Notes under the pieces: generated by a model
The model's database searches: none
Told to the model about the DNA's origin: nothing
The model's input: only the letters and a program-made list of their open reading frames with translations
Program-made: the position numbers and the translations under genes
Assembly (NCBI RefSeq): GCF_028751195.1
Contig: NZ_CP066784.1
Coordinates: 2,170,001 to 2,234,000 of the forward strand
Source of the DNA: Alicyclobacillus sp. ALC3
GTDB lineage: Bacteria > Bacillota > Bacilli > Alicyclobacillales > Alicyclobacillaceae
Length of the DNA stretch: 64,000 nt
Direction of reading: 5' to 3'
Part shown: positions 44,312-53,056 of the stretch, in pieces
Layout: every line of letters starts with the position of its first letter
How positions within the stretch are numbered: the stretch's first letter is position 1

Positions 44312-44950
44312 CTACCTGTCCAAGCCGTGGCGCACCGCGTAAATCGCCGCCTGCGTGCGGTCCTCCACGCCGAGTTTGATGAACACGTTGCTGACATGCG
44401 TCTTCACCGTCTTCACGCCAATCTGCAGCGAATCCGCAATCTCCTGGTTGCTTCGGCCGGCAGCAAGCCCGCGCAGCACGTCGAGTTCGCGGTCCGTCAG
44501 GTCCTGCCACGCCTCGCGCTCCGGGCGCGTCTGCAAGTGGCCGACGAGGCTTTTCTGCACCTGTGCGTCAAGCACCGACTCCCCGTTCGCGGCGCGACGC
44601 ACAGCCTCCACCACTTGGCGCGCCGTGCTTGTCTTCAGCAGGTACGACAGAGCGCCAGCGCGTAGCGCCTCGACAACTTGCGTGTCGTCCGTAGAACTCG
44701 TCAGCACGACGACGCGACTGCTGCAACCGGCCGCGTTCAGCTGGCGCGTCGCCTCAATCCCGTTGACGCGCGGCATGAGCAGGTCCATGAGGATCACGTC
44801 CGGCTCCAAGTCCAGCGCCTGCACCTGACGCACCGCCTCGTCGCCGTCCCCCGCAACCGCCACAACTTCGATATCATCCTCCGTCTCCAGGTAGCCGCGA
44901 AGGCCGAGGCGGACAATTTCGTGATCATCCGCAATCAGTACCCGTATCAT
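44312..44950 (-). CDS. NarL/LuxR-family response regulator (LiaR-like)
   Basis: The 212-residue protein has a receiver domain (IRVLIADDHEIVRLGLRGYL, phospho-acceptor Asp in VILMDLLMPRVNG, conserved Thr/Ser and Lys in VVLTSSTD and YLLKT) and a C-terminal LuxR HTH (LTDRELDVLRGLAAGRSNQEIADSL over residues about 150-190). It overlaps the kinase stop by one base. Together with the kinase and the LiaF-like gene upstream it forms a cell-envelope stress system of the LiaFSR/VraTSR type. Confidence 0.9.
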   Translation of the reverse strand: MIRVLIADDHEIVRLGLRGYLETEDDIEVVAVAGDGDEAVRQVQALDLEPDVILMDLLMPRVNGIEATRQLNAAGCSSRVVVLTSSTDDTQVVEALRAGALSYLLKTSTARQVVEAVRRAANGESVLDAQVQKSLVGHLQTRPEREAWQDLTDRELDVLRGLAAGRSNQEIADSLQIGVKTVKTHVSNVFIKLGVEDRTQAAIYAVRHGLDR

Positions 44951-46281
44951 CAGGACTCCTCCGTCTCTTGTCCGTTCATGTGTATGCGCGGGATCACGAC
45001 TGTCACCGTCGTCCCTCGGCGCCGTTGCAACAGGCTGAACCGTCCACCAAGCGACTCCGCGCGCTCGCGCATAGCGGTGATGCCGTAGGAGTCACCTGCT
45101 GCCGATGGAATCGCCTCGCGGGTGTCGGCTGAAGATGCGGACAGGACCGCGCTGCCCGATGCCAACGCGTCGGAAGTGTCGGTCACCGAGCCCGCCGCAT
45201 CCGGCGCCTGCGCTCCGTGAGGGGCTGATGCCACAGCATCCCCCGCACTCGAACCGCGGGTCGAGAAGCCGACGCCGTCGTCCGTGACGGACAATTCGTA
45301 CGTATCAGCGGCAGCTGCCAACTGCACCCGGATGCTCGAGGCCCCAGCGTGCTTCAGGACGTTTGCAACAGCCTCCTGCAAAATGCGAAACAGATGCTCT
45401 TCGATGAGCACCGGGATGTCGGTGTCAATCGTGGACGTAAAGCTGCAGCTTAGGCGATAGCGCTCCTCAACGGCGCGCAGGAAACCAGATGCGGCCTCTG
45501 GCAGGGCGCGCCCGGCGAGATCCACCGGCCGCAAGTGCAAGAGCAACGCGCGCATCTCGCGCTGAGCGCTCGTCGCGAGGTCCGCGATGGTCGTCAGCGT
45601 CTCGTGCAGCTTGGCTCGGGCCCGACTCATCCCGATACCGCCAGCGCCATCGGCCGCGCCGGCGACACCTCTGGCCCCGTCCTCAGCACCATCGGCCGTG
45701 GCCACACCCCCGGCAGCTCCAGCAGCCAGACCCCCGGCACCGGCCGCGCCACCCTCTGCCTTCGCCTCGAGCCGCAGCGCCGTCTCCGCCATCATCGTCA
45801 ACGCGAACAACTGCTGACTCACCGAGTCGTGCAAGTCGCGCGCGAGGCGCTGGCGTTCCTCCATCGTTGCAGCGCGTTCAGCATCAGCTGCAAGGCGGCG
45901 GTTTTCCTCTGCCAGTCGCTGCAGCAGACCTACCTGTTGTTCCAGCTTCTCACCCATCTGATTGAACTGGTCGGCGAGTTGGTCAATCTCGTCGCGCTCC
46001 CCCGCCCGCTCGACGCGGTGGTGCAGGCGGCCAGCCGCGATGAGAGCAGCCGCCTCTTCAATCCCGTACAGTCGACGCCGAAAGCCCTGCGCTAAGCGGT
46101 AACTGGCAATGAGCGTCAGCGCAGCGACGACAGCCGCGTCCACCGCGAGTACCTGCCAGTGTAGCGCGAGCACGGCGCGACTGGCTGTGCCACCTAACGC
46201 TAGCACCGCCACGACACCGACCACATTGGCCACAATCGCGACGCCAACGCAGAGCGTGATTACCCGAGCACGGATACTCAT
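44950..46281 (-). CDS. HisKA_3 sensor histidine kinase (LiaS-like) with Ala/Gly-rich insertions
   Basis: The 443-residue protein has two N-terminal TM helices (about residues 8-30 and 42-62), a HAMP-like segment, the HisKA_3 H-box RLARDLHDSVSQQLFALTMM and an HATPase_c domain (N-box LFRILQEAVANVLKHAG, G1 VTDDGVGF). Two low-complexity insertions stand out. One Ala/Gly/Asp block of about 45 residues follows the H-box helix, and a Ser/Ala/Asp block of about 50 residues lies inside the ATPase domain between VTDDGVGF and YGITAMRERA. It sits 3 bases after the LiaF-like gene. Confidence 0.88.
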   Translation of the reverse strand: MSIRARVITLCVGVAIVANVVGVVAVLALGGTASRAVLALHWQVLAVDAAVVAALTLIASYRLAQGFRRRLYGIEEAAALIAAGRLHHRVERAGERDEIDQLADQFNQMGEKLEQQVGLLQRLAEENRRLAADAERAATMEERQRLARDLHDSVSQQLFALTMMAETALRLEAKAEGGAAGAGGLAAGAAGGVATADGAEDGARGVAGAADGAGGIGMSRARAKLHETLTTIADLATSAQREMRALLLHLRPVDLAGRALPEAASGFLRAVEERYRLSCSFTSTIDTDIPVLIEEHLFRILQEAVANVLKHAGASSIRVQLAAAADTYELSVTDDGVGFSTRGSSAGDAVASAPHGAQAPDAAGSVTDTSDALASGSAVLSASSADTREAIPSAAGDSYGITAMRERAESLGGRFSLLQRRRGTTVTVVIPRIHMNGQETEES

Positions 46282-46284
46282 CGG

Positions 46285-47151
46285 CTACACCCGCACAATG
46301 CGGACGTCGCCAATCTTCAGCGACACCGAGATGGTGACCCTGCGCGTTGAATCTGCGAAACCTGGCTCTTCGAAGTGAACATGGCGCCCGGTACCAGAAT
46401 GCCTTTCGTCAAACACCACGAGGTCGCCAATACTCACCCCAGCGTCCACCGCGACGTCGAGATTGCTCGGGACCAGCACGCGGACGTCACCGATCCACCC
46501 GCCAATCTCGATGTGGTAATCGCCGTCTTCCACATGAGCGGTCGCAAGGTTGACACGGATGTCACCGACGCCGTTCCACATCTCCATGTCTTTCAACACC
46601 CACGGGTGCCCTCCCACCGAGAGGTCGCCAATGAGGCGCCAGGTGCCGCGATCGCCATAGCGGTCTTTGTGCCGCTTGCCTGGAGCGTCGACGACAATGT
46701 CCCCGTCCACGACATCTCCGTCCCACTTCCACTTGTCCTTGTCGCCTGCGGTCCCGTCCCATTCCTTTTTGTGGCGCTTGCCACCGTGGATCACGACGAC
46801 TGGCACCATCGGCCCCCGCCAACGGCGGGGCATGAGTAGGTTCAACCCGAAGAAGATAATCAGCAGCGCCCAAAACAGGTTGCCGTCGCTGATACGCGTC
46901 AGCCAAGGAAACAGCCCAGTCGCCCGGGCGGATAAACCAAGGCCAAGGACGATAAAGAACAGCGACCAAATCGGTATCTTGCCTCGGCGAAACTCGTGCA
47001 GCCCGGAGCCACCGAGCAGCACCAGCAACAGCGGCCAAAGCACGGCGCCGGACCACCAAACCGGCGTCATGTGAATCACGCCCGTCGCATTCAATAGGTA
47101 GAGCACGCCGACCGCCACAATAATGATGCCAAGTCCTGCACCACGTCGCAT
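46285..47151 (-). CDS. LiaF-like membrane protein, inhibitor of the kinase
   Basis: The 288-residue protein (ATG at 47151 after GGAGAG) has four hydrophobic segments in the first 120 residues. A beta-rich C-terminal LiaF domain follows, with repeated GD motifs: RLIGDLSVGGHPW, GVGDIRVNLATA, GWIGDVRVLVPSNLDV and LKIGDVRIVRV. LiaF-family proteins restrain LiaS until envelope damage. A Lys/Asp/Trp-rich stretch (KKEWDGTAGDKDKWKWDGD) sits between the two parts. It is the first gene of the three-gene unit. Confidence 0.85.
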   Translation of the reverse strand: MRRGAGLGIIIVAVGVLYLLNATGVIHMTPVWWSGAVLWPLLLVLLGGSGLHEFRRGKIPIWSLFFIVLGLGLSARATGLFPWLTRISDGNLFWALLIIFFGLNLLMPRRWRGPMVPVVVIHGGKRHKKEWDGTAGDKDKWKWDGDVVDGDIVVDAPGKRHKDRYGDRGTWRLIGDLSVGGHPWVLKDMEMWNGVGDIRVNLATAHVEDGDYHIEIGGWIGDVRVLVPSNLDVAVDAGVSIGDLVVFDERHSGTGRHVHFEEPGFADSTRRVTISVSLKIGDVRIVRV

Positions 47152-47479
47152 GTCAATCTCTCCGTTCGCTTCCACCTGAGTCTGGTCTTATCGTCGAATT
47201 TCATCATCGTGGTTCGCAACCGCGTCTCATATCACGTCACATGTTGCATTCGTTCGTGGCTTCATCGTACCCCGGCGGTGTACGCTGGACAACCGGCTTT
47301 CGGTCCCTTTTAACTCCGACTAAAGTCTGAGACGACTGCCCGTTTCGAGGCCGATGGCAACAGGTTGGCAGGAGCTTACGATGAGTCTAACGAATCAAAA
47401 CAGCGCAGCGACTCGACCGCGAGCACCTCGACTGGGGCCCTCGGCTGGCGACGGACTGCGCCGAGGGGGACCTTGACAA
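47152..47479. other. Divergent intergenic region, liaF-like gene and MFS gene
   Basis: 328 bases separate two divergent genes. They should contain both promoters. I could not assign convincing -35/-10 pairs, operators or a gene here. Confidence 0.5.
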
Positions 47480-48886
47480 GTGTCTGTGCTTACGAAGAAC
47501 AAGAACTTCGCCACGCTGACAGCAGGACAGCTAATCTCGACCATCGGCAACAACCTCTTTAGCCTCGCGCTACCGTGGTACGTGTTTGTGCGAACGGGAT
47601 CAAAAGTAGACTTAGCGTGGGCTGGCATCGCGATGACGTTGCCGTCCTTGCTCGGGTTTGTGAGCGGCGTGTTCGTCGACCGCTGGAACAAGCGCTTCAC
47701 GATGGCGGCTTCCGACACGCTGCGTGCCATCCTCTGCGCCGTTTTGACGGTGGCCGTGCTGCTGCATCAGCCATTGTGGGTGATTCTCGTTGTCGTGTTG
47801 GTACTGGAGGCGATTGGAAAGTTTTTTGATCCCGCAGCCGCCTCGCTCCTGCCTCAGATTGTCGCGAAGGATGAACTGCCGTCCGCATCCGGGATTCAGC
47901 AGTCCAGCAATGCAACCGCACAACTCGTCGGTACGCTGTCCGGCGGCGCACTGCTGACTGCGCTTGGACCCGCGCTCTTGTTTGCCAGCGACGGCGCCTC
48001 CTTCCTCGTTTCGGCGACAAGTGTACTGTTGATCCGCATCCGCGAAGTGCTGCCAGGACGAGCGCCGGCTTCCGCTGGCATCGCCGCGGCCGACGGAGCG
48101 GGCGGTTCAAGTGGAACGGGCGGAGCGGGCGCAGACGGGCGCGCTGTAAGCGCTACAGATGATGGGGGAGCTTCACGATCAGACTCAACGGCTTCGGCAC
48201 CCGCCGGTTCCGCTTCTTCCGCCATGTCCCGCTTCGTCGCTGAGTGGCGGGAAGGCTTTCAACTGTTGAGAAAGTCAAAGTTTTTACAGCTGCTTGTATT
48301 GCTCTCCGTCTGTGCCAACTTCGCGCTGTCCCCTGTCGATCTCGGCTTGACCGCCTGGGTGAAAGGACCGATGCACGGAAATGCGCTGCTGCTCAGTCTC
48401 ATCAACGCCTTCTTCTTCTGTGGCATCATTGGCGGAGGGTTCCTCGTTGGCACGGTCAGTCGACGCGTCTCTCTGCGTAGCATCCTCATCGTCGGCATGG
48501 TGTTTATCGGTGTGATTTTCTCCGGCATCGGGTTTTGGGCTAACTTTGCCTGGGATGCATCCCTAATGGTTTGCGGGGGCTTGGGCCTTGGTATTATCAA
48601 CGGCGCTTCCGGAGCGCTGATGCTGCAGAAGATTCCAGCGCACCTGCGCGGCCGCACGATGGGCACGACCTTTGCCCTCTCGACGATGGCAATGCCACTC
48701 GGCATGGTCCTGTTCGGTGCTCTGGTTGCACATGTTCCCCTGTCCGTGGTGTTCGCGGTCTGCGGCGCTCTCTGCGCCATGACTGGTATGATACTCATGC
48801 TGCCTGTTCGGGACGACCTCGACGAGGTATTTAGCAGCGTCACCCCACAGGGAGTCGGCGCTGAAGGATTCGGCGCGGCGCAGTAA
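47480..48886 (+). CDS. MFS transporter (MefA/enterobactin-exporter-like 12-TM)
   Basis: The 468-residue membrane protein begins with an MFS pattern (FATLTAGQLISTIGNNLFSLALPW, GFVSGVFVDRWNKR as the loop 2-3 signature) and has about 12 hydrophobic helices. A central Gly/Ala/Ser-rich cytoplasmic loop (about residues 195-250) is unusually long. Such transporters often export macrolides or other drugs. The substrate is unknown. GTG start after GAGGGGGA. It is divergent from the LiaFSR-like genes, so it might be a stress-induced efflux pump, which is speculation. Confidence 0.85.
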   Translation: MSVLTKNKNFATLTAGQLISTIGNNLFSLALPWYVFVRTGSKVDLAWAGIAMTLPSLLGFVSGVFVDRWNKRFTMAASDTLRAILCAVLTVAVLLHQPLWVILVVVLVLEAIGKFFDPAAASLLPQIVAKDELPSASGIQQSSNATAQLVGTLSGGALLTALGPALLFASDGASFLVSATSVLLIRIREVLPGRAPASAGIAAADGAGGSSGTGGAGADGRAVSATDDGGASRSDSTASAPAGSASSAMSRFVAEWREGFQLLRKSKFLQLLVLLSVCANFALSPVDLGLTAWVKGPMHGNALLLSLINAFFFCGIIGGGFLVGTVSRRVSLRSILIVGMVFIGVIFSGIGFWANFAWDASLMVCGGLGLGIINGASGALMLQKIPAHLRGRTMGTTFALSTMAMPLGMVLFGALVAHVPLSVVFAVCGALCAMTGMILMLPVRDDLDEVFSSVTPQGVGAEGFGAAQ

Positions 48887-48960
48887 GAGTCAGAAGGCGG
48901 CGTCCGGGCGCGGTGTCGTCGCGTGGTGTCGTAGCGCGGCAAGGTTGATGTGATGGAAAC

Positions 48961-49000
48961 GGGCTGCCCCAGCGGTGCGCTTTGCACCACGGGGCAACCC
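48961..49000 (+). terminator. Hairpin after the MFS gene
   Basis: GGGCTGCCCC pairs with GGGGCAACCC (one mismatch), and inside it GGTGC pairs with GCACC. It lies about 75 bases after the stop codon. Confidence 0.55.
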
Positions 49001-49120
49001 GCTTCTTATAGGTAACTCAGGAAGTGCAGCTAGTCACTCAGCGAGGCTACTCGCGAGGCCAACCGGCAAGTCACTCAGCCACGTGACTCTTGCCCCGTAA
49101 CGCGGCGAAGTCAGCCGACT

Positions 49121-49338
49121 TAACGTCTTGAGAGGGCGTTATCTCACGATTTGTTTACCATAATCGACCGCTTAACGTCCTCAAAAAGCGTTATCGGCGA
49201 TTTGCACCCTGGATTTCTGCCTCTCTACGACTCATAACGTCTTCTCACAGCGTTATCCGGTTTTTTCAGCAGCGTCCTAACCCGATAACGTCTTCTCAGC
49301 ACCTTATCATTCCGGGATACCGTCGTCCGAAGTCGTTA
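49121..49338. repeat. Phased dyad array C (5 dyads)
   Basis: 21-bp dyads start at 49121, 49173, 49235, 49286 and 49318 (52, 62, 51 and 32 apart). The first three are perfect TAACG-N11-CGTTA, the fourth ends CCTTA and the fifth is TACCG-N11-CGTTA. Three have nearly the same centre (TCTTCTCA-type). Array C lies between the convergent MFS and mtnD genes. No coding sequence is seen between 49001 and 49432. Confidence 0.88.
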
Positions 49339-49432
49339 AGGTGAATCCAGTCCACCCATGGAGACCACCTGACCTACGTCTGATCTACGCCAGTCCCATC
49401 CCCGCCGCCGCAGGGTCCGCCCGCCGCGCAGT

Positions 49433-49972
49433 TTACGCCTTGGTGAAAGCCGGGTCTTCGAACGGGTGGGCCACCCAGCCAGACGGGTCGATGAACAGCC
49501 GCACCGCGACGAAGCGGCGCTCATCCGTCATCGTGAAGAAGTGCGGGGTCTTTTCCGGCACCGAGATCACGTCGCCAGCCGACAGCACGACGTCAAAGTA
49601 GCCGCCGTCTTTCCCTTTGATCACGAAGACCCCGCTCCCCCCCGCCATCACCCGTACCTCGTCCTCGGTGTGCGTGTGGACCTGCTCGAACTTCTTCAAA
49701 ATTTCCTCCAGGTTCGGCGTCTTCTCCGACATCGCGACGACGTCCCACTTCACGTAGCCGCGCTCCGCCGCGAGCGCCTCAATCTGCGGGCTGAGCGCCT
49801 CGAGAATCCGCTCCTTCTGCGCGTCGTCCAGCGAGAACTCCTCGCGCAGGTCGGCCGGGATGGCATCAAGCGTCCAGTGGTCGTAGTAGACTTCGTTGCC
49901 GGTCAAAAACTCACGCACCGCAGACTCATCGCTAATCTGCTCGCCAGTGTTGCGAATCTGAATAATCGCCAC
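49433..49972 (-). CDS. mtnD: Acireductone dioxygenase
   Basis: MtnD oxidises the acireductone of the methionine salvage pathway to the 2-keto precursor of methionine (Fe form) or to a CO-producing off-pathway product (Ni form). The 179-residue cupin has the metal ligands in FEQVHTHTEDEVR (H, H, E) and TPHFFTM (H). GTG at 49972 follows AGAGGGGG, and the longer frame upstream lacks homology. It is transcribed opposite to mtnWXB and separated from it by mutM and array D. Confidence 0.93.
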   Translation of the reverse strand: MAIIQIRNTGEQISDESAVREFLTGNEVYYDHWTLDAIPADLREEFSLDDAQKERILEALSPQIEALAAERGYVKWDVVAMSEKTPNLEEILKKFEQVHTHTEDEVRVMAGGSGVFVIKGKDGGYFDVVLSAGDVISVPEKTPHFFTMTDERRFVAVRLFIDPSGWVAHPFEDPAFTKA

Positions 49973-50151
49973 TCCAAATCCCCCTCTAACCGTTTCGATG
50001 GCCCCATCGTAAGGCACGGGTGGCATTTTGTCTATGCAAGCGGGATCCCGGTATCGCGGTCGCAGCGTCATACCGAGGTCGCATCATTGCGCGGAGGTCC
50101 CGCGTCGCCAAGGTCGCAGCATTGCGCGATCACGGTGCCCCTAGACCGCGC

Positions 50152-50961
50152 CTAGTGTTGGCAGACTTCACAGTAGAACACCTTGCGGCCGGCGTTCTCC
50201 GTCCGAACAATCGGCATCCCGCAGACTCGACACGCTTCCCCGCCGCGGTTGTACACAAAGAAACGGCCGTTGTAGCCGCCGGTCGTCGTATCGGTCGTGG
50301 AAAACGGGGAGGCCATGTAGCCGCCAGCCGCGATCGCCTGCTCCAGTACAGTGTGCATCGCGCGGTACAGTGCGGCGAGTTCTTCGCCACTGAGGCTGCC
50401 GGTCTTGCGCAGCGGTAAGACGCGGGCAGCGAAGCAAATTTCGTCCGAGTACCGGTTGCCGATCCCGGCGATCACATGCTGGTCTGTCAACTTGACTTTG
50501 AGGACGGTCGACCGACGGGTCAGGAGGGAGGTGAAGAGTTGCGGAGTGAGAGCGGGATCAAACGGTTCCAGGCCAAGTTTCGCAAGCGCCGCGCGCAGTT
50601 CGCTCGCCGTGAGCAGGTGCAGGTAGCCGAGCCGCAGGCCGACAAAGTAGAGGTGCTGCTCGCCGAATGACATGATCACCTGGCAGGTGTCTAGCGGCCG
50701 CTGCACCGCCGTCCCGTAATGCATTGAACCGCCGAGCATCAAGTGGAGCAGCAGCGCATCGCCGGAATCGAGCGCAAAGACGAGGTGCTTGGCGCGACGC
50801 ACGATGTCGACCACGGTGCGGCCATTGACACGCCGGACGAACTCGGCAACGGGAACGCCGACACTCTTCTCGCGGTTGACTTCGACGTCCGTGATCACGT
50901 GATTTCGGACGGCCTCGACGAGGCGCCTACGATAGTTCTCCATCTCCGGCAGTTCGGGCAA
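50152..50961 (-). CDS. mutM: Formamidopyrimidine-DNA glycosylase family protein
   Basis: The 269-residue protein removes oxidised purines and nicks the DNA. TTG at 50961 after AAGGAGG gives MPELPEMENYRRRL with the catalytic Pro2/Glu3. The helix-two-turn-helix motif DQHVIAGIGNRYSDEICF and the zinc finger (CRVCGMPIV and CEVCQ) are intact. A longer open frame through the 8-bp repeat tract is an artefact of the repeat. It could be an Fpg or Nei-like subtype. In this genome it is embedded between methionine salvage genes. Confidence 0.92.
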   Translation of the reverse strand: MPELPEMENYRRRLVEAVRNHVITDVEVNREKSVGVPVAEFVRRVNGRTVVDIVRRAKHLVFALDSGDALLLHLMLGGSMHYGTAVQRPLDTCQVIMSFGEQHLYFVGLRLGYLHLLTASELRAALAKLGLEPFDPALTPQLFTSLLTRRSTVLKVKLTDQHVIAGIGNRYSDEICFAARVLPLRKTGSLSGEELAALYRAMHTVLEQAIAAGGYMASPFSTTDTTTGGYNGRFFVYNRGGEACRVCGMPIVRTENAGRKVFYCEVCQH

Positions 50962-51037
50962 CGAGGTAGCCTCCTTAGGTTGCGAGGATAATGCCTGTAG
51001 GCTGAACCGAACCGAGGGAAAGTAGTCACTGCACGCC

Positions 51038-51165
51038 GCCGTTGAGCCGTTGAGCCGTTGAGCCGTTGAGCCGTTGAGCCGTTGAGCCGTTGAGCCGTTG
51101 AGCCGTTGAGCCGTTGAGCCGTTGAGCCGTTGAGCCGTTGAGCCGTTGAGCCGTTGAGCCGTTGA
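51038..51165. repeat. 8-bp microsatellite, 16 copies
   Basis: GCCGTTGA is repeated 16 times exactly, followed by a GGGTGGGCGGC-type short repeat up to about 51205. It lies just upstream of mutM and about 80 bases before array D. Confidence 0.95.
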
Positions 51166-51247
51166 GCCGCTAGGCGGCGGGTGGGCGGCGGGTGGGCGGC
51201 GGATGGCCGGCGATGCCACACCCTCGCTGAGGATCACGCTGACGTAT

Positions 51248-51434
51248 CTAACGGCACAGAACAGCCTATCCGGCCAAATTCAGGTGCGATAAAGGTAAAT
51301 AAGCGGCCTCAGGCCGCTTATCACCTATTTTGGGGGGCGAATTCAGGCGATTTCGCGGGTATAAGCGGTCCCGGAAAGCCTATTATCCCTCGGCAGCCAG
51401 CAAAAGTCGCTGATAAGCCGTCCTATGCGGCTAA
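51248..51434. repeat. Phased dyad array D (4 dyads)
   Basis: 21-bp dyads start at 51248, 51300, 51362 and 51414 (52, 62 and 52 apart, the same as array A). The second is TAAGC-N11-GCTTA inside a palindrome with 11-bp arms around one base. The third is TAAGC-N11-GCCTA and the fourth TAAGCCG-N7-CGGCTAA. The first is weaker (CTAACG...GCCTA). It lies between the divergent mutM and mtnW genes. Confidence 0.85.
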
Positions 51435-51558
51435 GTTGCTCGGCAACGCCCGCGAGCTGGAGCCGCCGTCGCCGCCGCCGTACCGTCGCACAGCCGCCCT
51501 TGCCCACGTTCGCGCCTACCAATCCCGGTGCCACTCGGCAGACACGAGGTGGAATCGG

Positions 51559-51564
51559 TATAAT
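51559..51564 (+). promoter_or_regulatory. -10 element upstream of mtnW
   Basis: A perfect TATAAT lies about 130 bases before the mtnW start in the direction of the mtnWXB operon. The -35 is weak (TCGGCA-like). I looked for an S-box (SAM-I) leader here and did not recognise one. Confidence 0.5.
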
Positions 51565-51694
51565 ACTCACATCGCGCGCGTTCGGCTGACGCAAAGTTCC
51601 ACGCCACGTTGAACGCCGAAGTTGTATGCCAGAGGCGCACGTTAAACCGAGAGTAACGGCAATTCGACTCCCTAGCACAGTTGAGGTGACTTCA

Positions 51695-53056
51695 TTGGAA
51701 CGTTCGAGTGACTACATATACGCGACCTACCGCATCCGCGATGGCGCCGACAAACTGAAGGCCCGCGCAGAGGGCATCGCCGTCGGCCTCACGGTCGGGT
51801 CGTGGACCGACCTCCCCGCCGCGAAGCAGGAAAGTGTGCGTCAGCACTGCGGCGTAGTCGATGCGATCACGGTCGTCGAGCCGGGCACTGGCGAGCCGGG
51901 CACAACTCTGAATGGCGCCACCGAACCCGGCGCCGCCGCGGACCAGAGCACTACCGCCGACGGCGCGGCTGGCCAGAGTGCAGCGGCCCAAACCGACACA
52001 GCCGCCCGAACCGACGGTCCTCCGGCAGCTACCGTCACAGCTGACATTACCATTGGCTACCCCGCCATCAACTTCACGCCGAGCTTTGCGGCGCTGCTGA
52101 CCACCGTGTTTGGCAAGCTGTCGATGGACGGCGTGATCAAACTCGCGCACCTTGAGCTACCGGCGTCGTTCACCGACGCGTTCCCAGGGCCGAAGTTCGG
52201 CGTCGGGGGCATCCGCGAGCGGCTCGGCGTGTACGACCGGCCGCTCCTCATGAGCATCTTCAAGTCGTGCATCGGCAACTCGCTCGACGAGTTGACCGCA
52301 CACTTCACCGAGCAGGCGCTCGGTGGGGCTGACCTAATTAAGGACGACGAGATCTTCTTCACCGAAGCCTACGCCACACCCGAAGCGCGTGTCGAAGCGT
52401 ACGCGAGGGCCGCGCAACGCGCGCAGCAAGAAACCGGCAAACAAGTCCTGTACGCCGTCAACCTGACCGGGCCCGTGTTTGAGCTGCGCGACAGGGCTCG
52501 TCGACTCGCCGCCCTCGGCGCCGGGGCGCTCTTGCTCAACGTCTACGCATACGGCCTAGACGTCCTCGCGGAACTCGCAGCCGATCCCGCTGTCTCCGTG
52601 CCCATTCTCGCCCACCCGGCTGTCTCGGGCGCGCTCTACGCTGCGCCCCATCACGGTATCGCAGCCGACATTCTGCTCGGTCAACTGCTGCGGCTCGCCG
52701 GGGCAGACGTCGTGATCTACCCATCACCGTACGGGTCCGTCACACTTGAGCGGGCCGTCGGCGACCGCCTCGTCAACGCTCTGCGAGAGCCTGGGGCGCA
52801 GCGAGAGGTGTTGCCGGCGCCGTCGGCCGGGATTCACCCAGGGCTCGTCCCGACGCTGCTCACCGACCTCGGCACAGATTTTATCGTCAATGCAGGCGGT
52901 GGCATTCACGGCCACCCAGACGGCGCGACAGCTGGCGGCCGCGCCTTTCTCGCCGCCATCGATGCGGCGCAGCAGAGCGTCTCGCTCGAAGTGGCCGCAC
53001 AGGACAGCGCGCCACTGCAGCGGGCGCTCGAGCGCTGGGGAGGTGCCGCGAAGTGA
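51695..53056 (+). CDS. mtnW: 2,3-diketo-5-methylthiopentyl-1-phosphate enolase (RuBisCO-like, MtnW)
   Basis: MtnW is the RuBisCO-like enolase of methionine salvage. The 453-residue protein contains TVGSWTDLPAAKQESV, PAINFTPSFAALLTTVFGKL, FPGPKFGVGGIRERLGV, GGADLIKDDEIFF, NVYAYGLDVL, PYGSVTLERA and INAGGGIHGHPDGA-type motifs, as in B. subtilis MtnW. TTG at 51695 after GAGGTG gives MERSSDYIYATYRI, aligning with the family start. A Gly/Ala/Thr-rich insertion of about 50 residues (about 60-110) is absent from the B. subtilis protein. First gene of the mtnWXB unit. Confidence 0.93.
   Translation: MERSSDYIYATYRIRDGADKLKARAEGIAVGLTVGSWTDLPAAKQESVRQHCGVVDAITVVEPGTGEPGTTLNGATEPGAAADQSTTADGAAGQSAAAQTDTAARTDGPPAATVTADITIGYPAINFTPSFAALLTTVFGKLSMDGVIKLAHLELPASFTDAFPGPKFGVGGIRERLGVYDRPLLMSIFKSCIGNSLDELTAHFTEQALGGADLIKDDEIFFTEAYATPEARVEAYARAAQRAQQETGKQVLYAVNLTGPVFELRDRARRLAALGAGALLLNVYAYGLDVLAELAADPAVSVPILAHPAVSGALYAAPHHGIAADILLGQLLRLAGADVVIYPSPYGSVTLERAVGDRLVNALREPGAQREVLPAPSAGIHPGLVPTLLTDLGTDFIVNAGGGIHGHPDGATAGGRAFLAAIDAAQQSVSLEVAAQDSAPLQRALERWGGAAK

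Noticed and set aside
50152..51237. 361-codon version of MutM with an NGSTAQRL repeat leader
   Set aside because: The leader is only the translated 8-bp microsatellite. MPELPE at the TTG start is required for Fpg catalysis.
51166..51694. SAM-I (S-box) riboswitch before mtnWXB, expected from Bacillus
   Set aside because: The S-box core consensus was not recognised by eye. The structured sequence there is dyad array D.
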